This document shows positions 20,020 through 30,268 of a stretch of DNA of 47,963 bases, in pieces. The first letter of the stretch is position 1, and each line of letters begins with the position of its first letter. A program made the position numbers and the translations under genes. Source of the stretch: Enterobacter sichuanensis (GTDB lineage Bacteria; Pseudomonadota; Gammaproteobacteria; Enterobacterales; Enterobacteriaceae); the NCBI RefSeq assembly GCF_002939185.1, contig NZ_POVL01000041.1, positions 1 through 47,963 on the forward strand. The letters are read 5' to 3'. The notes below the pieces were generated by a model that saw nothing but the letters and a program-made list of their open reading frames with translations, searched no databases and had not been told where the DNA came from.

Positions 20020-22068
20020 ATGAGTCGTAAACAACTGGCCCTGTTCGAACCGTCATTAGTTCGCCAGGCGCTCATGGATGCGGTGAAAAAACTCAGCCCG
20101 CGCGTGCAGTGGCACAACCCGGTGATGTTTATTGTCTGGGCGGGAAGCGTCCTGACCACCGCCCTGGCGATTGCCATGGGAACGGGCCACATGCCGGGAA
20201 ACGCGATGTTTACCGGTGCCATCAGCCTGTGGCTGTGGTTTACCGTGCTGTTCGCCAACTTCGCAGAGGCGCTGGCGGAAGGCCGGAGTAAAGCCCAGGC
20301 CAACAGCCTGAAAGGGGTGAAAAAAACCGCCTTCGCGCGCAAGCTACGTGAACCAAAATACGGCGCGCAGATGGACCACGTCCCGGCGGATGAACTGCGT
20401 AAAGGCGATGTGGTGCTGGTGGAAGCGGGTGACATCATCCCCTGCGACGGGGAAGTTATTGAGGGGGGCGCATCGGTGGACGAAAGCGCCATCACCGGGG
20501 AATCTGCGCCGGTGATCCGTGAATCCGGCGGCGATTTCGCCTCCGTGACGGGCGGGACGCGCATTCTCTCCGACTGGCTGGTGATCCAGTGCAGCGTTAA
20601 CCCGGGTGAAACCTTCCTCGACAGGATGATCGCCATGGTGGAAGGCGCGCAGCGTCGGAAAACCCCTAACGAAATTGCGCTGACCATCCTGCTGGTGGCC
20701 TTAACCATTGTCTTCCTGCTGGCAACGGCAACGCTCTGGCCGTTCTCCGCCTATGGCGGCACCGCGGTCACCGTCACTGTTCTGGTGGCACTGCTGGTCT
20801 GTCTGATCCCCACCACCATTGGTGGTCTGCTGTCGGCCATCGGCGTGGCCGGTATGAGCCGTATGCTCGGTGCCAACGTCATCGCCACCAGCGGGCGGGC
20901 GGTGGAAGCCGCCGGTGACGTGGATGTCTTGCTGCTGGATAAAACCGGGACCATCACCCTGGGTAACCGCCAGGCGTCAGACTTCTTACCCGCCCCGGGG
21001 GTGGATGAAAAAACGCTGGCGGATGCCGCCCAGCTCTCTTCCCTTGCCGATGAAACCCCGGAAGGCCGCAGCATTGTGATCCTCGCCAAACAGCGCTTCA
21101 ACCTGCGCCAGCGCGACGTGCAGAGCCTGCATGCCACTTTCGTGCCCTTCACGGCGCAAACCCGCATGAGCGGCATCAACATCCAGGATCGCATGATCCG
21201 TAAAGGTTCCGTTGACGCCATCCGTCGCCACATTGAGGCCAACAACGGTCATTTCCCACCGGAAGTGGACAGCCTGGTCGAGAGCGTGGCCCGTCAGGGG
21301 GCGACGCCGCTGGTGGTGGCCGAAGGTGCGCGCGTGCTCGGGGTCATTGCCCTGAAGGACATCGTCAAAGGCGGCATCAAAGAGCGCTTTGCCCAGCTGC
21401 GCAAGATGGGGATCAAAACGGTAATGATCACCGGGGATAACCGGCTGACAGCCGCGGCGATTGCCGCCGAAGCGGGCGTGGATGATTTTCTTTCCGAAGC
21501 AACCCCGGAAGCCAAACTGGCATTGATTCGTCAATATCAGGCGGAAGGCCGTCTGGTGGCGATGACCGGTGACGGAACCAACGATGCCCCTGCCCTCGCA
21601 CAGGCTGACGTGGCGGTAGCGATGAACTCCGGTACCCAGGCCGCAAAAGAGGCGGGCAACATGGTCGACCTGGACTCCAACCCGACCAAGCTGATTGAAG
21701 TGGTGCACATCGGCAAGCAAATGCTGATGACACGCGGTTCGCTGACCACGTTCAGCATCGCCAACGACGTGGCGAAGTATTTCGCCATCATTCCGGCCGC
21801 GTTTGCGGCGACTTATCCGCAGTTAAACGCGCTGAATGTGATGCATCTGCACTCCCCGGCCTCGGCCATTCTGAGCGCAGTGATTTTTAACGCCCTGATT
21901 ATTGTCTTCCTGATCCCGCTGGCGCTGAAAGGCGTGAGCTATAAGCCGCTCACTGCCGCCGCCATGCTGCGCCGTAACCTGTGGATTTACGGCCTGGGCG
22001 GGCTGGTGGTGCCCTTCATCGGTATCAAGGTTATTGACCTGCTGTTGACGCTGTTCGGCCTGGTTTAA
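20020..22068 (+). CDS. kdpB: K+-transporting P-type ATPase catalytic subunit KdpB
   Basis: 682 residues, the usual length. A P-type ATPase with the TGES actuator loop ([14 protein letters not shown]), the phosphorylated Asp307 in [13 protein letters not shown], the nucleotide-binding domain and the hinge [21 protein letters not shown]. It drives K+ uptake through KdpA. The gene has a GCGGAGAAA Shine-Dalgarno region. Confidence 0.98.
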   Translation: MSRKQLALFEPSLVRQALMDAVKKLSPRVQWHNPVMFIVWAGSVLTTALAIAMGTGHMPGNAMFTGAISLWLWFTVLFANFAEALAEGRSKAQANSLKGVKKTAFARKLREPKYGAQMDHVPADELRKGDVVLVEAGDIIPCDGEVIEGGASVDESAITGESAPVIRESGGDFASVTGGTRILSDWLVIQCSVNPGETFLDRMIAMVEGAQRRKTPNEIALTILLVALTIVFLLATATLWPFSAYGGTAVTVTVLVALLVCLIPTTIGGLLSAIGVAGMSRMLGANVIATSGRAVEAAGDVDVLLLDKTGTITLGNRQASDFLPAPGVDEKTLADAAQLSSLADETPEGRSIVILAKQRFNLRQRDVQSLHATFVPFTAQTRMSGINIQDRMIRKGSVDAIRRHIEANNGHFPPEVDSLVESVARQGATPLVVAEGARVLGVIALKDIVKGGIKERFAQLRKMGIKTVMITGDNRLTAAAIAAEAGVDDFLSEATPEAKLALIRQYQAEGRLVAMTGDGTNDAPALAQADVAVAMNSGTQAAKEAGNMVDLDSNPTKLIEVVHIGKQMLMTRGSLTTFSIANDVAKYFAIIPAAFAATYPQLNALNVMHLHSPASAILSAVIFNALIIVFLIPLALKGVSYKPLTAAAMLRRNLWIYGLGGLVVPFIGIKVIDLLLTLFGLV

Positions 22069-22080
22069 AAGGTGAATCAA

Positions 22081-22656
22081 ATGACGATGTTACGCCCCGC
22101 TATACTTCTGTTTATTCTGCTGTCTCTTATTACCGGCGGGTTGTACCCGCTGGTGACCACCGCGCTGGGCCAGTGGTGGTTTAAGGATCGGGCCAACGGC
22201 TCGCTGATTATGCAAAATGGCGAAAACCGCGGTTCGCGCCTGATTGGTCAGAACTTTACGGATGCCCGCTACTTCCAGGGACGCCCTTCCGCCACTGCCG
22301 AAAGCCCGTATAATCCGATGGCATCCGGCGGCAGTAACCTGGCGGGCAGCAACCCTGAGCTGGACAAAGCCGTCACTGAGCGCGTGGCCGCTCATCGCGC
22401 CGCTAATCCACAGGCCAGTCAGCATGTTCCCGTGGAGCTGGTAACTGCCTCGGCCAGCGGGCTGGACTATAGCCTGACGCCGGTAGCGGTGGCATGGCAG
22501 ATCCCGCGCGTCGCCGCTGCCCGTCAGCTGACCGTTGAGCAGGTTAGCCAGCTGGTTGCCGAGCACACGCAAAAGCCGCTGGTCAGCTTTATCGGCATGC
22601 CCGTGGTAAATATTGTTGAGCTGAATCTGGCGCTGGACGCGCTAAGGAAAAACTAA
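22081..22656 (+). CDS. kdpC: K+-transporting ATPase subunit KdpC
   Basis: 191 residues from ATG ([10 protein letters not shown]), with AAGGTG six bases upstream; a GTG three codons earlier is an alternative but would overlap the Shine-Dalgarno sequence. One N-terminal transmembrane helix is followed by a periplasmic domain with [20 protein letters not shown] and [10 protein letters not shown] signatures. It helps assemble and stabilise the Kdp complex and raises its ATP affinity. It ends one base before kdpD begins. Confidence 0.95.
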   Translation: MTMLRPAILLFILLSLITGGLYPLVTTALGQWWFKDRANGSLIMQNGENRGSRLIGQNFTDARYFQGRPSATAESPYNPMASGGSNLAGSNPELDKAVTERVAAHRAANPQASQHVPVELVTASASGLDYSLTPVAVAWQIPRVAAARQLTVEQVSQLVAEHTQKPLVSFIGMPVVNIVELNLALDALRKN

Positions 22657-25344
22657 ATGACCGACGAGCCCATGCGCCCGGATCCGGACCGGCTGCTCGA
22701 ACAAACAGCTGAAGCCCATCGCGGCAAACTGAAAATTTTCTTTGGCGCCTGCGCAGGCGTCGGGAAAACCTTCGCCATGCTGACAGAAGCCCAGCGGCTT
22801 CGGGCACAGGGGCTCGATATTCTGATCGGCGTGGTTGAAACCCACGGCCGCAAAGAGACGGCATCGCTGCTGAAGGGGCTGGCCACTCAGCCGCCCCGAC
22901 GCATCAGCCATCGTGGTCGTTTAGTCACCGAATTCGATCTCGATGCCGCCCTCGCCCGCCGTCCCGCCCTTATCCTGATGGACGAACTGGCGCACAGCAA
23001 TGCGCCAGGCTCACGCCATCCCAAACGCTGGCAGGACGTGGAAGAGTTACTGGACGCCGGCATCGATGTGTTCACGACGGTTAACGTTCAGCATCTCGAA
23101 AGTCTGAACGACGTGGTGAGCGGCGTGACCGGCATTCAGGTCCGTGAGACGGTGCCCGACCCCTTCTTTGATTCCGCGGACGAAGTGGTGCTGGTTGATC
23201 TTCCCCCCGATGATTTGCGCCAGCGCCTGCATGAAGGCAAAGTCTATATCGCCGGTCAGGCCGAACGCGCCATCGAACATTTCTTCCGTAAAGGCAATCT
23301 GATAGCCCTGCGCGAACTGGCTCTGCGCCGTACCGCCGACCGGGTGGACGACCAGATGCGTGCCTGGCGAGATCTTCAGGGACAGGAGCGCGTCTGGCAT
23401 ACGCGGGACGCCATCCTGCTGTGCGTGGGGCACGGCAGCGGCAATGAAAAACTTGTCCGCACCGCCGCTCGCCTGGCGGCCAAATTTGGCAGCGTCTGGC
23501 ACGCGGTGTATGTCGAAACGCCACAGCTGCACGCGCTGCCTGAAAACCAGCGTCGCGCTATTCTCAGTTCGCTGCGCCTGGCGCAGGAGCTGGGCGCGGA
23601 AACCGCCACCCTTTCCGATCCTCAGGAAGATAAAGCCATTCTGCGCTACGCGCGTGAGCATAACCTGGGGAAAATCGTGATTGGCCGTCGCCAGCATCGC
23701 CGCTGGTTTAGCCGCGAATCCTTTGCCGACAAACTGGCCCACCGCGCGCCGGATCTGGATCTGGTGATCGTGGCGCTGGATGACAAACCCACGCCGTTAC
23801 CCAACCGCGCACCGGACAGCCGCACCTTCAGCGATAAGTGGCGCATTCAGCTCCGCGGCTGTCTTGTGGCCGTGGTGCTCTGTGCCCTGATCACCGTCAT
23901 TGCCAGCCAGTGGCTGATAGCGTTTGATGCCGCCAACCTGGTGATGATTTACCTTCTTGGCGTGGTGGTGGTGGCGCTCTTTTACGGGCGCTGGCCGTCG
24001 GTACTGGCGACGGTTATCAACGTCATCAGCTTCGATCTATTCTTTATTGCCCCCCGCGGAACGCTCGCCGTGTCGGATGTGCAGTACATTCTCACCTTTG
24101 CGGTAATGCTCACCGTCGGGCTGGTGATCGGGAATCTGACGGCAGGGGTGCGCTATCAGGCGCGTATCGCCCGCTACCGCGAACAGCGCACCCGCCATCT
24201 CTATGAGATGTCGAAATCGCTGGCGGTGGGTCGCACCCCGCTGGATATTGTGCAGACCAGCGAGCAGTTTATCCGCTCGACGTTTCATGCCAGCAACCTG
24301 ATTTTACTCCCGGACGAACACGGTAAGCTGCGTCCGCTGACGTCGGCCTCAGGCATGACGCCCTGGGACGAAGCCATCGCGCGCTGGAGCTTTGATAAAG
24401 GGCTGCCTGCGGGCGCAGGGACCGACACCCTTCCCGGCGTGCCCTATCAAATTCTGCCGCTGCGCAGTGCCGATAAAAATCAGGGGCTGGTCATCGTTGA
24501 GCCCTCCAACCTGCGCCAGTTGATGATCCCTGAACAGCAGCGGCTGCTGGAAACCTTCACTCTGCTGGTTGCCAGCGCGCTGGAGCGGCTGGCCCTCACC
24601 GCCAGCGAAGAGCAGGCCCGGCTGGCAAGCGAACGGGAAAGCATTCGTAACTCGCTGCTGGCGGCGCTGTCTCATGACCTTCGAACCCCGCTCACCGTCC
24701 TGTTTGGTCAGTCAGAGATCCTGACGCTGGACCTGGCGGCGGAAGGCTCTAAGCACGCCCTTCAGGCCAGCGAGATCCGCCAGCACGTGCTGAATACCAC
24801 GCGCCTGGTGAATAACCTGCTTGATATGGCGCGTATTCAGTCCGGCGGTTTTAACCTCAAAAAAGAGTGGCTCACGCTTGAAGAGGTGGTAGGCAGCGCC
24901 CTGAAAATGCTCGAGCCAGGCCTCGGTGGGCGGCATATCGCGCTCAACATGCCCGAGCCACTCACCCTGATTCACGTTGATGGCCCGCTGTTTGAACGCG
25001 TGCTGATCAACCTGCTGGAAAATGCCGGCAAATATGCCGGTGCCAGTGCACGGATTGGCGTGGATGCGACGGTGGAAGAGGGAACGCTGCATCTTGACGT
25101 CTGGGATACTGGTCCGGGCATTCCTGCCGGGCAAGAGCTGGCTATTTTTGAAAAATTCGCGCGCGGCAATAAGGAGTCGGCCATTCCGGGCGTTGGGCTG
25201 GGGCTGGCCATTTGCCAGGCGATCATTGACGTTCACGGCGGGTCCATTTCCGCAGAGAATCGTCCGGAAGGCGGTGCGCGTTTTTGTGTTACACTTCCTC
25301 TGGAAACCCCGCCAGAACTTAATGAATTACCAGAGGATTTGTGA
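22657..25344 (+). CDS. kdpD: Potassium/turgor sensor histidine kinase KdpD
   Basis: 895 residues (E. coli 894). Domains in order: KdpD domain with a Walker A loop (GACAGVGKT, about 28-36); a universal-stress-protein-like domain (about 250-370); four transmembrane helices (about 400-500); a GAF-like domain; and HisKA/HATPase with the phosphorylated His673 (ALSHDLRTP) and the ATP-lid GPGIP and GVGLGL motifs. It senses K+ limitation and phosphorylates KdpE. It overlaps kdpE by 4 bases (GTGA). Confidence 0.98.
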   Translation: MTDEPMRPDPDRLLEQTAEAHRGKLKIFFGACAGVGKTFAMLTEAQRLRAQGLDILIGVVETHGRKETASLLKGLATQPPRRISHRGRLVTEFDLDAALARRPALILMDELAHSNAPGSRHPKRWQDVEELLDAGIDVFTTVNVQHLESLNDVVSGVTGIQVRETVPDPFFDSADEVVLVDLPPDDLRQRLHEGKVYIAGQAERAIEHFFRKGNLIALRELALRRTADRVDDQMRAWRDLQGQERVWHTRDAILLCVGHGSGNEKLVRTAARLAAKFGSVWHAVYVETPQLHALPENQRRAILSSLRLAQELGAETATLSDPQEDKAILRYAREHNLGKIVIGRRQHRRWFSRESFADKLAHRAPDLDLVIVALDDKPTPLPNRAPDSRTFSDKWRIQLRGCLVAVVLCALITVIASQWLIAFDAANLVMIYLLGVVVVALFYGRWPSVLATVINVISFDLFFIAPRGTLAVSDVQYILTFAVMLTVGLVIGNLTAGVRYQARIARYREQRTRHLYEMSKSLAVGRTPLDIVQTSEQFIRSTFHASNLILLPDEHGKLRPLTSASGMTPWDEAIARWSFDKGLPAGAGTDTLPGVPYQILPLRSADKNQGLVIVEPSNLRQLMIPEQQRLLETFTLLVASALERLALTASEEQARLASERESIRNSLLAALSHDLRTPLTVLFGQSEILTLDLAAEGSKHALQASEIRQHVLNTTRLVNNLLDMARIQSGGFNLKKEWLTLEEVVGSALKMLEPGLGGRHIALNMPEPLTLIHVDGPLFERVLINLLENAGKYAGASARIGVDATVEEGTLHLDVWDTGPGIPAGQELAIFEKFARGNKESAIPGVGLGLAICQAIIDVHGGSISAENRPEGGARFCVTLPLETPPELNELPEDL

Positions 25345-26018
25345 TCAACGTTCTGATTGTTGAAGATGAGATCGCCATTAGCCGGTTTCTGCGCGCTGCG
25401 CTGGAAGGAGACGGCCTGCGCGTGCATGATGCGGGTACGCTGCAGCGGGGTTTAATTGAAGCCGCCACCCGCAAACCGGACCTGGTGATCCTCGATCTTG
25501 GTCTACCGGACGGCGACGGCATCGATTTCATTCGGGAAGTCCGCCAGTGGAGCCAGATGCCGATTCTGGTGCTCTCCGCCCGCACTGAAGAGACGGATAA
25601 AATTGCCGCGCTGGATGCCGGGGCGGATGACTACCTGATTAAACCCTTTGGTATCGGTGAACTGCAGGCGCGCCTTCGCGTGGCGCTGCGTCGTCACAGT
25701 GCCTCTACACCTGCCGACCCCACTTACACGTTTGGTGATATCCGGGTTGACCTTGCCGCACGCCGCATTGTGCGCGGTGAAGAGGAGATCCATCTCACGC
25801 CAATCGAGTTTCGCCTGCTCGCCGTGCTGCTCAACAACCACGGCAAGGTGCTCACCCAACGCCAGCTGTTAAGTCAGGTATGGGGCCCCAATGCCGTAGA
25901 ACATAGTCACTATTTGCGCATATATATGGGGCACCTTCGTCAGAAACTCGAAATCGATCCCGCTCGCCCTCGCCATTTATTAACTGAAACCGGTATCGGT
26001 TATCGGTTTATGCTCTGA
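25341..26018 (+). CDS. kdpE: Response regulator KdpE, GTG start
   Basis: 225 residues, OmpR/PhoB family. The receiver domain has the phosphorylated Asp52 (VILDLGLPDG) and the Lys of the YLIKPF motif; the C-terminal winged-helix domain contains HLTPIEFRLL and the recognition segment VEHSHYLRIYMGHLRQKL. It activates kdpFABC. The start is GTG, overlapping the kdpD stop by 4 bases; the length matches E. coli. Confidence 0.97.
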   Translation: MINVLIVEDEIAISRFLRAALEGDGLRVHDAGTLQRGLIEAATRKPDLVILDLGLPDGDGIDFIREVRQWSQMPILVLSARTEETDKIAALDAGADDYLIKPFGIGELQARLRVALRRHSASTPADPTYTFGDIRVDLAARRIVRGEEEIHLTPIEFRLLAVLLNNHGKVLTQRQLLSQVWGPNAVEHSHYLRIYMGHLRQKLEIDPARPRHLLTETGIGYRFML

Positions 26019-26073
26019 ATAACTATTCATTTTATTTTAAATAAAAACAAAACCAACCAGAAAAATAGTAAAA

Positions 26074-26105
26074 AATAACCCAACGTTATTTTATCGGGTT
26101 ATTTT
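26074..26105 (+). terminator. Possible kdpE terminator
   Basis: AATAACCC and GGGTTATT form an 8-bp stem with a 14-base loop, followed by only TT before C. Position 55 bases after kdpE fits a terminator, but the T-tract is weak. Confidence 0.4.
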
Positions 26106-26295
26106 CGCTCATTTAAGACATTGACAATACAATCCATTAACAGACTATCAACAAATCAGCATTTTGATCTGCGATATTCATCAAAAACGAATATTTATTT
26201 CTGATTTGATCGGTTAACGGTGATCTGTTTCACAGTTAATCGCCTTTTCCTGGATAAAATGACCATGCTTTCAATTACTGAAAGGAAAATGAAAC

Positions 26296-26400
26296 ATGGA
26301 AAACAACAATCGTTTAATGCCCCATATAAGGCGGACAACACATATCATGATGTTTGCCCACCGAAACTGCTTTGACTTTCATCTCTTTAATGCCCGGTAG
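26296..26400 (+). CDS. speFL: SpeFL, ornithine-sensing leader arrest peptide
   Basis: 34 residues. It begins MENNN and contains PHIRRTTHIM, FAHRN and FDFH, ending FNAR; this is the SpeFL (OrgL) peptide known from E. coli and Salmonella. Ornithine stalls the ribosome on this nascent chain, which prevents Rho-dependent termination in the leader and induces speF. Compared with the E. coli peptide as I remember it, there are substitutions at about positions 5, 7, 19, 25 and 30, while the HIRR core is kept. AAAGGAAA lies 9 bases before ATG. It precedes speF by 255 bases. Confidence 0.92.
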   Translation: MENNNRLMPHIRRTTHIMMFAHRNCFDFHLFNAR

Positions 26401-26655
26401 TCCTTCGACTTCTGGCGCACTCGCTTACAGGTTATCCTGAAACTCCCTATTTTACAGGCTGTTGCCTGTAGCCTCGTGCGCTCATTTAACGTGATTCAGA
26501 CTCATCCGCACCGGGCGGACTGAATTGCCATCATAAAAAAGCAATTCACTGATTTTTAATCAGCGGCCACCTTTTGCTTTTTTTTCCGGAAAATTATCGA
26601 TTTCTTTTTTGCAAGAAATCGAGGGACTTTTATTACCTAAAATAAAGAGAGCAAG
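26401..26655 (+). promoter_or_regulatory. speF leader: attenuation region with hairpins
   Basis: The transcript between speFL and speF holds no other ORF. It has a C-rich, G-poor first half suited to Rho loading and two inverted repeats: TGAATTGC/GCAATTCA (26521-26548) and CTGATT/AATCAG (26549-26563). In E. coli this region is the Rho-dependent attenuator controlled by SpeFL. A possible promoter start TTGACA lies near 26122. Confidence 0.6.
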
Positions 26656-28854
26656 ATGAACAGTTTAAAAATTGCAGCCAGCCGTGCCTGTCCGGATTGT
26701 TTTACCACCCAGCGTGAACTGGTGGATGTACGGGCCTCGGATTATATTGATGTTGCCGCTATTGTTCTGGCCGTCAGCGATATTACCGACGGTATACTGG
26801 ACGAAATAGAAGCCACCGGATTTGGTATTCCTGTTTTTGTCGCGACGCACAAAGAAGAGATCATCCCGGCAGACTATTTATCACGCATTCATGGCGTATT
26901 TGAGTATTCAGACACCAGCAACGACTTTTATGGACGTCAACTTGAAGCGGCAGCGCAGAAGTATGAAACCCAGCTGCGCCCGCCGTTTTTCCGCGCCCTG
27001 GTCGATTATGTGAAACAGGGCAACAGTGCGTTTGACTGCCCGGGGCATCAGGGCGGGCAATTCTTCCGCCGTCACCCTGCCGGGAACCAGTTTGTCGACT
27101 TCTTTGGTGAGACGCTTTTCCGTGCCGATCTGTGCAACGCCGACGTGGCGATGGGGGACCTGCTGATCCACGAAGGCGCACCGTGCATCGCCCAGCAGCA
27201 TGCGGCCAAAGTCTTTAATGCCGATAAGACTTACTTCGTACTGAATGGCACTTCATCATCTAACAAAGTGGTGCTTAACGCCCTGCTCACGCCGGGTGAC
27301 CTGGTCTTGTTCGACCGTAACAACCATAAATCCAACCATCACGGTGCCCTCCTTCAGGCAGGCGCTACGCCGGTCTATCTGGAAACCGCGCGCAACCCGT
27401 ACGGTTTTATCGGTGGTATTGACGCCCACTGCTTTGATGAACGTTATCTGCGCGAGCTTGTGGCAGAGGTGGCGCCTGGCCGTGCACGCGATGCGCGTCC
27501 GTTCCGCCTGGCGGTGATCCAGCTGGGTACCTACGATGGCACCATCTATAACGCCCGTCAGGTGGTGGATAAGATTGGTCATCTGTGCGATTACATCCTG
27601 TTTGACTCGGCCTGGGTGGGTTACGAGCAGTTTATTCCGATGATGGCCGACTGCTCTCCGCTGCTGCTGGAGCTGAACGAAAACGATCCGGGGATCCTGG
27701 TGACCCAGTCTGTGCACAAACAGCAGGCGGGCTTCTCACAGACCTCGCAAATCCACAAGAAAGACAGCCACATCAAAGGCCAGCAGCGCTATGTCCCGCA
27801 TAAGCGGCTGAATAACGCCTTTATGATGCACGCCTCCACCAGCCCGTTCTATCCGCTGTTTGCCGCGCTGGACATCAACGCCCGGATGCATGAAGGCCAG
27901 AGCGGCCGCAACATGTGGATGGATTGCGTGGTGAACGGTATCGAAGCGCGAAAATTAATTCTGGAGAACTGCCACTACCTGCGTCCGTTCGTACCCGAAA
28001 CGGTAGATGGTCGTCCTTGGGAAAGCTGGGACACGGCGGAAATTGCGACCGACCTGCGTTTCTTCCATTTCGTGCCGGGTGAACACTGGCACGCTTTTGA
28101 AGGCTACGCTGAGCACCAGTATTTTATCGACCCGTGCAAGCTCTTGCTGACCACGCCGGGCATTAACGCCCGCACCGGCGAGTATGACAACTTTGGCGTG
28201 CCTGCCACTATCCTCGCCAACTTCCTGCGTGAAAATGGCATTGTGCCGGAGAAATGCGATCTCAACTCGATCCTGTTCCTGCTCACGCCAGCGGAAGATA
28301 TGGGCAAACTGCAGCAGCTGGTGGCGCAGCTGGTCCGCTTCGAAAAACTGCTCGAGAGCGATGCCCCGTTAAAAGAGGTGCTGCCTTCCATCTGCAGACA
28401 ACATCCGGATCGCTACGCGGATTACACCCTGCGCCAGATCTGCCAGGAGATGCATGACCTGTACGCCCGCCACAACGTGAAACAGCTACAGAAAGAGATG
28501 TTCCGCAAATCTCACTTCCCACGCGTGATGATGAACCCGCAGGACGCGAACTACGCCTATCTGCGCGGCGAGGTCGAACTGGTACCCCTGCGCGACACGG
28601 AAGGCCGCATCGCCGCTGAAGGCGCCCTTCCTTATCCGCCAGGGGTGCTATGCGTTGTCCCGGGGGAAGTCTGGGGCGGTTCCGTGCTGCGCTACTTTGC
28701 CGCGCTGGAAGAAGGCATCAACCTGTTACCGGGCTTTGCGCCCGAGCTGCAGGGGGTCTACGTCGAAGAGTGCGAGGGTCGCAAACAGGTTAGCTGCAAT
28801 GTCATCAAACAACCCGCCGCTCAGCCCGCGCTGCTGAAAGGAGAGAAATTATGA
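26656..28854 (+). CDS. speF: Inducible ornithine decarboxylase
   Basis: 732 residues, as in E. coli. A PLP-dependent fold-III-type (aspartate aminotransferase-like) basic amino acid decarboxylase: an N-terminal response-regulator-like wing domain, then the catalytic domain with the PLP lysine Lys355 (SVHKQQAGFS) and FDSAWVGYE. It converts ornithine to putrescine and CO2, consuming protons under acid conditions. Its stop overlaps the potE start by 4 bases (ATGA). Residues 6-35 are less conserved against E. coli than the rest. Confidence 0.98.
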   Translation: MNSLKIAASRACPDCFTTQRELVDVRASDYIDVAAIVLAVSDITDGILDEIEATGFGIPVFVATHKEEIIPADYLSRIHGVFEYSDTSNDFYGRQLEAAAQKYETQLRPPFFRALVDYVKQGNSAFDCPGHQGGQFFRRHPAGNQFVDFFGETLFRADLCNADVAMGDLLIHEGAPCIAQQHAAKVFNADKTYFVLNGTSSSNKVVLNALLTPGDLVLFDRNNHKSNHHGALLQAGATPVYLETARNPYGFIGGIDAHCFDERYLRELVAEVAPGRARDARPFRLAVIQLGTYDGTIYNARQVVDKIGHLCDYILFDSAWVGYEQFIPMMADCSPLLLELNENDPGILVTQSVHKQQAGFSQTSQIHKKDSHIKGQQRYVPHKRLNNAFMMHASTSPFYPLFAALDINARMHEGQSGRNMWMDCVVNGIEARKLILENCHYLRPFVPETVDGRPWESWDTAEIATDLRFFHFVPGEHWHAFEGYAEHQYFIDPCKLLLTTPGINARTGEYDNFGVPATILANFLRENGIVPEKCDLNSILFLLTPAEDMGKLQQLVAQLVRFEKLLESDAPLKEVLPSICRQHPDRYADYTLRQICQEMHDLYARHNVKQLQKEMFRKSHFPRVMMNPQDANYAYLRGEVELVPLRDTEGRIAAEGALPYPPGVLCVVPGEVWGGSVLRYFAALEEGINLLPGFAPELQGVYVEECEGRKQVSCNVIKQPAAQPALLKGEKL

Positions 28855-30164
28855 GTAAGTCCAATAAGATGGGCGTAATGCAGCTCACCATCCTCACTAT
28901 GGTGAATATGATGGGATCGGGGATCATCATGCTGCCCACCAAGCTTGCAGAAGTGGGGACCATTTCGATTATCTCCTGGCTGGTGACCGCCTTAGGTTCA
29001 ATGGCGCTGGCATGGGCGTTTGCCAAGTGCGGAATGTTCAGCCGCAAGTCAGGCGGTATGGGGGGCTATGCCGAATATGCCTTTGGTAAGTCCGGCAACT
29101 TTATGGCCAACTATACCTACGGGGTGTCGCTGCTGATCGCTAACGTGGCCATTGCTATTTCCGCCGTCGGTTACGGCACAGAGCTGTTTGGCGCGACGCT
29201 TAGCCCGGTACAGATTGGTTTAGCCACCATCGGCGTACTGTGGATCTGCACCGTGGCCAACTTTGGCGGCGCGCGCATCACCGGCCAGCTCAGCAGCATC
29301 ACCGTCTGGGGCGTAATTATTCCGGTTGTCGGCCTGTGCATCATCGGCTGGTTCTGGTTCAGCCCGACCCTGTACGCTAACTCATGGAACCCGCACCATG
29401 TACCGTTCTTTACCGCAGTGGGCTCTTCTATCGCCATGACGCTGTGGGCCTTCCTCGGCCTGGAATCCGCCTGCGCGAATGCGGAAGTGGTGGAGAATCC
29501 GGAAAAGAACGTTCCGATTGCCGTTCTTGGCGGCACGCTCGGCGCGGCGGTGATCTATATCGTCTCGACGAACGTGATTGCAGGCATCGTGCCGAACATG
29601 GACCTGGCAAACTCCACGGCGCCGTTCGGGCTGGCTTTTGCGCAGATGTTCACTCCAGGCGTCGGGAAAGTGATCATGGGTCTGATGGTGATGTCCTGCT
29701 GCGGGTCACTTCTCGGCTGGCAGTTTACTATCGCTCAGGTATTTAAATCTTCGGCTGATGAAGGCTACTTCCCGAAAATCTTCTCCCGCGTGACCAAAGC
29801 CGATGCGCCGGTGCAGGGCATGTTAGCGATTGTCATCTTCCAGAGCGGATTGTCGCTGATGACCATCAGCCCGTCGCTGAACAGCCAGTTCAACGTGCTC
29901 GTCAACCTGGCGGTCGTGACGAATATCATTCCGTATATTCTGTCGATGGCGGCGCTGGTGATTATTCAGAAGGTCGCGAAAGTGGAACCACGCAAAGCGC
30001 GCGCGGCGAACATCGTGGCGTTGATTGGGGCGATTTACAGCTTCTATGCGCTCTACTCATCCGGGCAGGAGGCGATGCTGTATGGTGCGATGGTGACCTT
30101 TATGGGCTGGACGCTGTACGGTCTGGTGTCACCACGGTTTGAATTGAAGAATAAGCACAGCTAG
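28851..30164 (+). CDS. potE: Putrescine/ornithine antiporter
   Basis: 437 residues (E. coli 439), APC family with 12 predicted transmembrane helices. The first helix carries the MMGSGIIMLPT glycine-rich substrate motif, and WAFLGLESACANAE is a further family signature. It exchanges external ornithine for internal putrescine, supplying SpeF. Translation is coupled to speF by an ATGA overlap. It is convergent with pgm. Confidence 0.97.
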   Translation: MSKSNKMGVMQLTILTMVNMMGSGIIMLPTKLAEVGTISIISWLVTALGSMALAWAFAKCGMFSRKSGGMGGYAEYAFGKSGNFMANYTYGVSLLIANVAIAISAVGYGTELFGATLSPVQIGLATIGVLWICTVANFGGARITGQLSSITVWGVIIPVVGLCIIGWFWFSPTLYANSWNPHHVPFFTAVGSSIAMTLWAFLGLESACANAEVVENPEKNVPIAVLGGTLGAAVIYIVSTNVIAGIVPNMDLANSTAPFGLAFAQMFTPGVGKVIMGLMVMSCCGSLLGWQFTIAQVFKSSADEGYFPKIFSRVTKADAPVQGMLAIVIFQSGLSLMTISPSLNSQFNVLVNLAVVTNIIPYILSMAALVIIQKVAKVEPRKARAANIVALIGAIYSFYALYSSGQEAMLYGAMVTFMGWTLYGLVSPRFELKNKHS

Positions 30165-30172
30165 GTAAAAGC

Positions 30173-30202
30173 AAAACGGCAACCCGAGGGTTGCCGTTTT
30201 TT
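30173..30202 (+). terminator. speF-potE terminator
   Basis: CGGCAACCC and GGTTGCCG form a strong stem with a GAG-type loop, followed by six T residues on the plus strand. On the minus strand four T residues follow, so it may also end pgm transcripts. Confidence 0.85.
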
Positions 30203-30209
30203 ATGTTTT

Positions 30210-30258
30210 CTCCCTCTCCCCGTGGGAGAAGGCCGGGGTGAGGGTATCAGCCCGCACC
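30210..30258. repeat. Short interspersed palindromic repeat between potE and pgm
   Basis: CTCTCCC-CGT-GGGAGA followed by GGCCGGGGTGAGGGTATCAG is a GC-rich palindrome type common between genes in enteric chromosomes. It is distinct from REP units. The family name is not certain from sequence alone. Confidence 0.6.
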
Positions 30259-30268
30259 AGAACCGTAC

